A DNA stretch of 64,000 bases, taken from NCBI GenBank assembly GCA_951217055.1, contig OX578281.1:27129101-27193100 (forward strand), read 5' to 3'. Shown piece after piece: positions 57,369 through 64,000 of the stretch. The notes beneath the pieces were generated by a model. It had not been told where the DNA came from. It saw only the letters and a list, made by a program, of their open reading frames with translations, and searched no databases. Both the position numbers and the translations under genes were made by a program. The DNA comes from Gerris lacustris (Eukaryota; Arthropoda; Insecta; Hemiptera; Gerridae). How positions within the stretch are numbered: position 1 is the stretch's first letter; every line of letters starts with the position of its first letter.

Positions 57369-57848
57369 TTATTCTTAATATTATTTATTTCTTAATATTA
57401 TTCTTTATGTGAACTTATCAATAATTCATATTATTATAACAAAATGTATGCATAATTTAAATTTCTTTATATTCTATAATTTATTCCTTAATTTTAAAAT
57501 AACAAGTCATTGTTTTGAAAAAAAAAAGAACAAGAACAAGAATACAATTACCCGAATAAAGAAAATGACAAATCATTTTCCAAGAAGAATAAGGAAAAAA
57601 GTTATCAAAATAAAAATATGTTAACTCGTCAGAATTTCTCTCTACAGATTAGAAAACGAAATAAATAAATAGCGAAGAAGAGAAAATGAAATTATAAAAA
57701 TGACAAAAAATCAAATATTTTATGACTCGTTATCACGAAAAGCTAAGGATACAACTTCGTTACGAAAATATATTACCTCTAATAACTCTAACCAGTCTTC
57801 TCAACAAATCTAACTGACATTTTCAAACAACTCTTTCAGCAATAAATT

Positions 57849-57850
<2 letters not shown>
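57369..57850. other. No gene recognised
   Basis: AT-rich with an A-rich run near 57,519-57,545. Confidence 0.5.

Positions 57851-57935
<85 letters not shown>
57851..57935. repeat. (AT)n microsatellite
   Basis: A short (GT)n lead-in and then about 77 bp of pure TA. Confidence 0.97.
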
Positions 57936-57941
<6 letters not shown>

Positions 57942-58839
57942 AAAAGAAGAAAAAGAATAAAAAATGAGAAAATATGGGGGAAAAGTAAATGAGAGAAAAC
58001 ACAAACCACAAAAGAACAGTGCGTCTCAATGCGGCGCTGGAAAATTAACAACTCACGCGAAAAACAGTAAGAGCAAAACGAGACTGAGCAAGGAAAGGGA
58101 TAAGGACATGCAAGGAGGGGGGGGGGGAGAGAGTCACGTCAAATACTCATCTATTTAGATTTGAGCCCAATTTTTACCCCGAGTCTTGCCCTAACCTCTA
58201 ATGCCTGAAGCTTATTTTGCACTGTGTCACACCATTCTGTACTTTTTGCCTTTTTTAAAAAGATTATCATATACTATTGATATATATATATTAAAAGTAA
58301 ATTTAATTAGCACATGGATTTCTATCAATATTAAAAAAATAAACGTTGTAGAGTTATGAAAATTGAAAAAATAATATGCACACCGTGTTCGATTTCTGAA
58401 AAAAATAAAAATAGATTTTAAAAAAGGAGTCCGGATTAAAAAGAAATTAATAAGAAACCCGTACGACCAATAACAAAATCATTTTCATTTTACCTTTACA
58501 TGGAGAGAACTGGAGAAGTTATACATTTAGGTTGTTTTTATTTGAAACGGAATAATTATAAAATAATCAATTCTAATTCACCTTAACTCCTATGATTCTA
58601 ACTTTGTAACCTACTGGACCTGCCAAGAAGATCGCCCTCACAGCCAAGGCCCCCGCAAACCTCCACCTGGGATCAAACAAGCATGGAGCACTTCCATAGC
58701 TACCGCAAAATCGGTCCGACAATCCCGAACAAAACTTTCATATCCTCAAATTTAGAAAAATTATATCTATTTTAATTAAATTATTATTAAACATATTTAA
58801 AAAGTGTTCCAACAGGTGAGTGATAGTTTACATTTTTTT
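57936..58839. other. No gene recognised
   Basis: A G-run near 58,117-58,126. 58,700-58,745 has a diverged copy of the phrase at 2,312/8,879. Otherwise AT-rich. Confidence 0.5.
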
Positions 58840-59345
58840 TACTTTCTCATATAAAGGGAAAGTATTGTGAAAATTCGATTTTGAGATTTTGATGGATTTA
58901 CAGGTTTTGAGGTACCCTGAGTCCAAAGAAATGGTTTTTAAAAACGTCTGTTTTTCGCCTGTAGAATGTCTGTCGTTTGTCATCTGTCCTCAGCCTGTGC
59001 AGACGCCTGGAGCCTAAACTACTGGGCCAATTTTGATGAAATTTGGCATACATGTTAGTTAAGGCGATATCGAGAAAAAAAACGTGAAACAAGTATTTCT
59101 CGAAAACGGTTCCGACGATTTTGATTGAACAATTCAAATGTAGTCCATTTAAATACGAATCTAATGGTATAAGCCGTTTTCCCGGGAAAAATCTAGTTTC
59201 CGAGAAAATAGCTTCAAACGCGGACGGAGATACCGGGTTCGATTCCCCGCCGAAGAAAAGTTATTTTTTTGATAAATTTTGATGATATGTTCAATAATAA
59301 TTAAATGAAACTACGAAAACTCGAAACAACTAATAAATGGAAATC
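58840..59345 (+). repeat. Family B dispersed repeat (copy 8)
   Basis: Near-complete: 'actttctcatataaagggaaagtattgtg', 'cctgtgcagacgcctggagcc', 'gaaaacggttccgacgattttg', 'tccatttaaatacgaatctaa' and 'gggttcgattccccgcc' (59,228-59,244). A deletion after 'ggcatacatgtt' removes the middle block. The CAGAC region is expanded relative to copy 3. Confidence 0.8.
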
Positions 59346-59550
59346 ACTGGATAAGGTCATAGTGCCCTTGGAGGTAACATTTAACAGCTCTAATTCAAAC
59401 TCGTCTTCTAAAGATTTATGAAATTGCTTTCATTCTGGATACGCATTGGGTTTTCTAAACCTTTGAGAACAAAGCTATAAACGTACATATTTAAATAGTC
59501 CTAGCATAATATTGATTATTTATTGACGCGACAATATATGTATACATTAT
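59346..59550 (+). repeat. Segment shared with the 43.8-kb Jockey/family B junction
   Basis: 'ggaggtaacatttaacagctc', 'gtcttctaaag', 'ttgctttcattctgg' and 'acgcattgggttt' match the reverse complement of 43,745-43,870. It sits beside family B here too, so the shared unit is longer than family B as I defined it, or the two were moved together. Confidence 0.6.
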
Positions 59551-59700
59551 CTATACATATAAAATTCAAATACCACTCACTGACTAACTGACTCAGTGAC
59601 AAATCACGATATCACTAAACCAATAGACCTTTGACCATGACATTTTGTAGGTGTGTTCCTCAGTTCCTCTTACCTCCTAGGTGCTCGCCAAGAATTACTT
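59551..59700 (-). repeat. Family E repeat (copy 2)
   Basis: Reverse-complement match to 7,080-7,230 ('gtgagtggtatttg..tttat', 'gatatcgtgat', 'cctacaaaat', 'gagcacctagga'). Confidence 0.7.
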
Positions 59701-59799
59701 AACTACAAAAATTCGAAAACTAACAAATGGAAAACACTGGCCTAAGTAATTATAAAGTCGTAATGAGAAAGTTTCTGTGTGTCTGAGTTGTCTCGGACC

Positions 59800-59800
<1 letters not shown>

Positions 59801-59832
<32 letters not shown>

Positions 59833-60195
59833 CTGCAAAGATATTTCCCGGTAACACGACTTAGATTGGTTAAATATACGTATTTAATTTCTAATTATAT
59901 CTTTAAAAAAACATATTCAAATTGGATGGAACCGTTTTTGAGAAATATGTTTTTTTTACATCATTTTTGAATGGCAGCGGAAAGACCCCAAATTCATTTC
60001 TCGATATTGCCCCGGTGTATAATTTTTCTGAACATAATATGTGCTAAAGTTCACCGAAGTTTTGGCTCTATGTGACTGCGTAGAAGATAAAGAACAGACT
60101 GCAGAAAAACAGACTACAGACAACAGACTACAGACTACAGACATAGACAACTGGCTACAGAAAACATACTGCAAACAACAGGCTACAGAAAACAA
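59801..60195 (-). repeat. Poly-T32 and family B copy 9 with CAGAC expansion
   Basis: 32 T at 59,801-59,832. Then a reversed, diverged family B ('atttcccggtaacacg', 'acgtatttaa', 'gaaccgtttttgag', 'cccaaattcatttctcgatattgcc', 'tttttctgaacat'). At 60,090-60,190 the CAGAC position is expanded to ACAGACTACAGAC-type repeats. Confidence 0.7.
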
Positions 60196-60769
60196 AGACC
60201 TATTTTTGACCACCCTATTTTCAGTTTTCAATCATACGTTTGATGTCATTCTCTATACAAATTAGTTACAAAAAAAGACTAAAGCATGTTCCACGCTAAA
60301 AACCATAATAATTATAGTTTTTAAAATGAGATGTATAAAAACACTGAGGTGGGTCAGGGTGAGATGGAGAAATGTAATGCATTTCTAAAGCTGCATGTAG
60401 GGAGTTTGAGGAAATGCCCCCCCCCCCCCTCCCCTTCCCTACATGTGGACTAAAACATGAGGAAACTGCAGTTTGTCATTAAATGTACCAAGCAATTATA
60501 GTTTGGAGGAAAGCAATTTCAACTTGTTTCATCCATTATCAAATAATAGTACCTTTTAACCCACATCAGTCGAGTTTTTTTATTGCTAAATGTTTAGTTA
60601 TTCAACTTTGGCAAATTCAGTTAAACTAGAGAACCATTGGAGTTATTAATAAATCATATTCACTAATTAAATTGAGCCATTTTTGTCTATTTTACTTTTC
60701 ATGGATGTATAAAGAGAAAATATTGAAAATAATAAATATTTTTTATGAAACCAGACAAAGGAAAGATCA
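60196..60769. other. No gene recognised
   Basis: A C-run near 60,418-60,430; otherwise AT-rich. Confidence 0.5.
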
Positions 60770-61047
60770 AAACCGAATTCTACGATTATTCAAGCTTGGA
60801 AAAATACCCTAATTGCTGCAGCAGCTTCAACTGTTCGTAGGCGTCCTTCTTCTTGATTCAGTTTTTTACTTTCGTACCAAGCGTTAGAATAGTCGCTTGA
60901 GTATCATGCTTGCGTTGTTGCATCGGTAGAAGCATCATCTCCAAGCGAACCATCAGCTCCCCCAACGTGAATTGATAATCGTCGTGATTTTCTATGTAAT
61001 AGATAACATGTTTCAATACTTTTTTGTGATATCTCTTCGACCATGCA
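60770..61047 (-). pseudogene. Unrecognised coding-like relic
   Basis: Minus reading from ATG at about 61,047 gives a ~92-codon stretch interrupted only by two TGA codons. It contains MVEEISQKSIETCYLLHRKS, GGADGSLGDDASTDATTQ, and after the first TGA YSSDYSNAWYESKKLNQEEG and RLRTVEAAAAIRVFFQA. The composition is balanced, unlike the AT-driven frames around it. Both stops sit where TGG (Trp) would be natural, as expected from decay of a once-coding sequence. The 'EAAAAIRVFFQ' end faintly recalls an IQ-type helix, but I do not recognise the protein. Confidence 0.4.
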
Positions 61048-62199
61048 CTGTTACACTAGTTAAATGTTCTATTAGTTCATCCACACTTTTGATACTTGTT
61101 CAAATTTTGTGATTTATTTTAAGTGTTTAAATGAACCAACCAGTTTCCATAATTTTATAAATATAATATATATATTTATACTTGGTTTATCAAAAAATAA
61201 TAATAAATATATACATGTTATGTCAATTATCGTATCAGTATTAGAGATTAATTATATCAGACTAATAATTACCTTTTACAAATATACTATCGAGTGGAAA
61301 TCCTTTTTCCAGAAATTAATAGGGTTTGACAAAAGTACACTAAATGCAAACAAAGTCCTGAATAAAGTAAAAGAAAATTCGTCAAATAGGATTCGCCTAA
61401 CAACGAAAATATTCAACGTACTTGTTGAAATTCATGGAAAATTATAATTTTATCACTCAAAAAGAAGATAAAGAAAAAACTTGCAAGGGAAGAAGAGATC
61501 GAAGAATTTTCCTTTTTGTATTTTTAAATTCAAAGAACTTTCACGCTTTTCTTACTAATAAATTTAACAAAGAAGAAAACTTTCTTTCCAAACCAATAAG
61601 CATTTTAACTGGAGAAATGTTTTCTATATCTTATTTTACTTTTGTATTCTGAGAATTTTCAATAAAATATTCCAATTTTTTTCTTTAGTAAGATTCAAAT
61701 GACCTGATAATTTATCAGAGTAAAGTATATTTAGAGATAAAATGAAGAATTTTCTTTATTTTATATTTGATTTTTTTTTTTTTTTTTTTTTTTTTTGATA
61801 TTATAATCGACCTTCTTTTCATAAAGAGGATTTATGAGTGTAGAGTAGGTCTTTTATTTAATTGCTTTATCACTTGTAAATAGTAAGTAGAATGAATAAA
61901 AATCGTTTTAAATACTACACTTCTTTAACTGATTTATTTTTCGGGCAACCCTGAATACAGTTTAGCTGCTGTTGATCCATCTACACAATATAAGCCTCAT
62001 TTTAGTAAGATAGCTCAAGGGAGCACCAGTGAGTTGTAGAATATGTGTGTCTAAGCACTCGCATGGGTAACTATAATAATAAATTAACACGTAGACTGTA
62101 GTTTTTTCATATAATTGAATCGAGAGACGGAAAAGGTTGGATTAGGAATATAGTTTTCTCCTTTTGACTTGTTCTAGGTCGACTGGCGACTGGTCCTCG
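61048..62199. other. No gene supported
   Basis: Frames of 112 and 76 codons (61,109-61,652) are Ile/Asn/Lys-rich, overlap each other, and show no domain. A T-tract lies at 61,770-61,796. Confidence 0.45.
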
Positions 62200-62310
62200 A
62201 AATCCCCAATCCTCAATCTCCAAATCGTCGATCCTCAAATACCCAATCCCCAAATCATCAATCCTCAAATACCCAAACCCCCAAATCCTCAATCCTCAAA
62301 TACTCAATCC
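62200..62310. repeat. 30-31-bp minisatellite next to the Penelope-like relic
   Basis: ATCCTCAAATAC occurs at 62,231, 62,261 and 62,292, with a degenerate unit before, alternating with CCCAATCCCCAAATC. It ends exactly at the start of the inverted repeat at 62,311. Confidence 0.85.
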
Positions 62311-62500
62311 TTAGCATAGTATGTGAAAGACTATTATGCTACAAATTTACTTTACAAGCTTTTATGACAAATAACAGATCAAATCGGGGGTAGAATAGGG
62401 TTATAGAAGGATTACGGAACTAAATGTAAGGGATATGGAGGCTAAGTCAAGTATATAACATTATTTTTGAACTACTTAAAACTAAACAATAATAAAACTG
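62311..62500 (+). repeat. Left inverted arm of Penelope-like relic
   Basis: About 190 bp, roughly 85% similar by eye to the reverse complement of 63,330-63,517. The outer end TTAGCATAGTA.GTGAAAGA itself forms a hairpin (AGCATAGT..ATTATGCT). Confidence 0.85.
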
Positions 62501-62601
62501 CTTTCACAAAGCAATTTTGAGTACTTTAGTACTATTTTCTTTTAGTAACTATTCTAAAATTGAAGGAATTTAAAATAAAGGGTAAAAGACTAGGATGGTG
62601 A

Positions 62602-63282
62602 GAAATCACAGCAATAAAAACAATAGCTGTAAACAATGGATACAACAACACAAGAACAATAGACAAAATTATAAATTAAAAACAGGCAAAATTAGCAATT
62701 TATACTATAACCAATGTAGAACCAATAGAACAAAACCCTAAAACCTGGATTAGCTTACCCTACATGGGGAAGCTGTCAGAGCAATTAGGAAAATTTTTAT
62801 AAAACAAAAACGAACTTAGAGTCAGATACAAACCTTGCACACATTTAGGCGCCATTCTGAGAAAAATCTGGGCTCAGTTAAACAACCGATCGAAACTAAG
62901 GACAAATACGGAGTATATATACCGATATCCATGCGACCTGTGAAGGTATAAATGTCGGAAAATCAGGTAGGAAAATAAGTACACATATTGCTGAGCACTA
63001 TAAATCATGGTAGAAAATATTGAAAGACAGACACCAGAAACATTATTTGTTAGACACAATTTTTCCAGCTTTGCCAACCATATACTAGAAACCGATCATA
63101 CATGTTATGACATTAATAATTATGAATTACTACACACATGACCAAAAAATAGGAAATTAGACATTTTATGAAACTTGGAAATTCAAAGAGCTATCCAAGA
63201 TACAAATATAAAATGTTTTAATGAAGGATCTAACCTTAATAACTCTGCTCTTGTAAAACCTATAAAAATAATTGTAAAATAA
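62602..63282 (+). pseudogene. Penelope-like element GIY-YIG C-terminal relic
   Basis: In one frame: EITAIKTIAVNNGYNNTRTI, a stop, then PKTWISLPYMGKLSEQLGKF. Next come RVRYKPCTHLGAILRK and YRYPCDL. After a +1 shift: NVGKSGRKISTHIAEHYKSW, matching the 'YVG.TGR....R..EH' core of GIY-YIG endonucleases. After another shift: FANHILETDH, and then KLDIL..LEIQRAIQDTNIK and NNSALVKPI before TAA. This order (NNGY linker, LPY(I/M)G, CxxLG..L, GIY-YIG, NH..E..H, E..EI) is the C-terminus of Penelope-like reverse transcriptases. The RT domain is missing upstream and several stops are present, so it is a 5'-truncated dead copy. Confidence 0.85.
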
Positions 63283-63329
63283 CGTATATTAGTTTTAAGG
63301 TGCATATAATTTAGGTATAGTAAAATAAG

Positions 63330-63517
63330 GATATTATTGTTTAGCTTTAAGCAGTTGAAAAATAATGTTATAACTTACTTAGTCTCCATATCCCTTACCT
63401 TTTGCTTCCTTAATCCTTGTATAGCCCTATTCTATCCCCACTTTATACTGCTATTTTAAGTCATATAAGCTTGTAAAGTAAATATTTAGCATAGTAGTCT
63501 TTCACTTACTATGCTAA
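63330..63517 (-). repeat. Right inverted arm of Penelope-like relic
   Basis: Mirror of 62,311-62,500, ending TACTATGCTAA at 63,507-63,517. Penelope-like elements are known to carry long terminal repeats in either orientation. No clear target duplication flanks the pair. Confidence 0.85.
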
Positions 63518-63692
63518 CACTTACACAAAAGATTATATAAATGTCAAAACGCATATATATGTATATGTATAGGGGCCCGACGATGCCCACCTAACTCTGG
63601 ACCTATATACCAGATCAAGAAGATCAGCAGATATAGGGCTTATCAGAGACGAGCGTGCTCTCATACCGCCATACTTGTTTGGCTGGCAAAAC
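63518..63692. other. Spacer upstream of hammerhead-like core
   Basis: Moderately GC-rich in its second half, with no coding potential. GGCTGGCA (63,681-63,688) can pair with TGCCGAGCC (63,755-63,763) with one bulged base, possibly part of the neighbouring structure. Confidence 0.4.
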
Positions 63693-63884
63693 ACAACAGC
63701 AATGTAATACCCTGATGAGTCGGACGCGACGAAACGATGCCGGACATAGCGTAATGCCGAGCCAACATCTTTGTGACGTAATGTCTGATGTTGGAACAGT
63801 TCCTATGTGTCACGCTTGCGTGGCACATCCCTTTGGTGTCTCTCACAAATTGTGTAGCCTATTGCAGTATTACATTGCTGTTGT
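63693..63884 (+). ncRNA. Candidate hammerhead-ribozyme-like fold
   Basis: CTGATGA (63,712-63,718), a 4-bp stem II GTCG/CGAC with loop GACG, and GAAA (63,731-63,734) followed by CG reproduce the conserved hammerhead core CUGAUGA-stem II-GAAA. Outside it, ACAACAGCAATGTAATAC (63,693-63,710) is the perfect 18-nt reverse complement of 63,867-63,884, placed as stem I would be. A possible stem III is ACG..CGT (63,734-63,736 with 63,750-63,752). A proper NUH cleavage triplet next to the distal arm is not evident: the sequence there is TTGCA. The fold may therefore be decayed or wrongly registered. Hammerheads are known in Penelope-like and other retroelements, and a Penelope-like relic ends 176 bp upstream. 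Confidence 0.5.
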
Positions 63885-63889
63885 ATATG

Positions 63890-64000
<111 letters not shown>

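Noticed and set aside
61109..61652. 112- and 76-codon overlapping open frames
   Set aside because: Strongly AT-driven composition, mutual overlap, no domain, no splice or start context.

Overview
This window looks like repeat-dense, gene-poor nuclear DNA from an animal. I think an arthropod, probably an insect, is the likeliest source, but that is an inference from repeat content and not an identification. The sequence is strongly AT-rich. It has no bacterial-style operons, no intact long reading frame, long (AT)n, (GA)n and poly-T/poly-G tracts, and relics of many eukaryotic transposon classes. I found no host gene I would defend as functional. Nearly every short open frame lies in AT-rich noise, in a microsatellite, or inside a dispersed repeat.

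Layout. At 0-10 kb there is a non-LTR reverse transcriptase relic (2.7 kb), a hAT-type MITE with a perfect 8-bp target-site duplication (3,216-3,427), and a Merlin-type MITE with a perfect 8-bp duplication (4,980-5,213) nested in an older dispersed repeat called family B here. This stretch also holds a (GA)n tract, a tRNA-derived SINE and copies of families B and C. At 15.4-19 kb lies the most coherent region: a terminus nearly identical to that of the 4,980 MITE (16,611), an array of ~74-bp units each folding into a near-perfect hairpin made of the same terminal sequence (16,884-17,365), and next to it a broken transposase of the Merlin/IS1016-IS1595 type (17,741-18,259). At 19-23 kb there is a minus-strand RTE-type retrotransposon relic with a duplicated 3' end, a 383-bp MITE with 17-bp perfect terminal inverted repeats, and a large hairpin. 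At 26-36 kb there are SINEs, a plus-strand LINE split by a second hAT MITE (again with an 8-bp duplication), a Tc1/mariner transposase scrap, and a LINE tail followed by a 5S-rRNA-like segment. At 38-54 kb there are further LINE pieces (40.5, 43.4 and 50.2 kb), many minisatellites and most of the long (AT)n arrays. At 55-64 kb there are a fold-back resembling Penelope-like element ends, a SINE with a perfect 16-bp target-site duplication, more family B and C copies, a GIY-YIG-bearing Penelope-like relic between ~190-bp inverted repeats (62,311-63,517), and a hammerhead-ribozyme-like core flanked by 18-bp perfect complementary arms (63,693-63,884).

How the parts relate. The window is a layered record of insertions, not a cooperating gene set. 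Four points merit a second look. (1) A Merlin family in which a transposase relic, a MITE and a satellite-like hairpin array share one terminal sequence. (2) A ~30-50-bp hairpin cassette found six times, once apparently inserted in a minisatellite with a 6-bp duplication. (3) The hammerhead-like core near the Penelope-like relic. (4) Repeated independent expansion of a CAGAC-type minisatellite at one position in family B.
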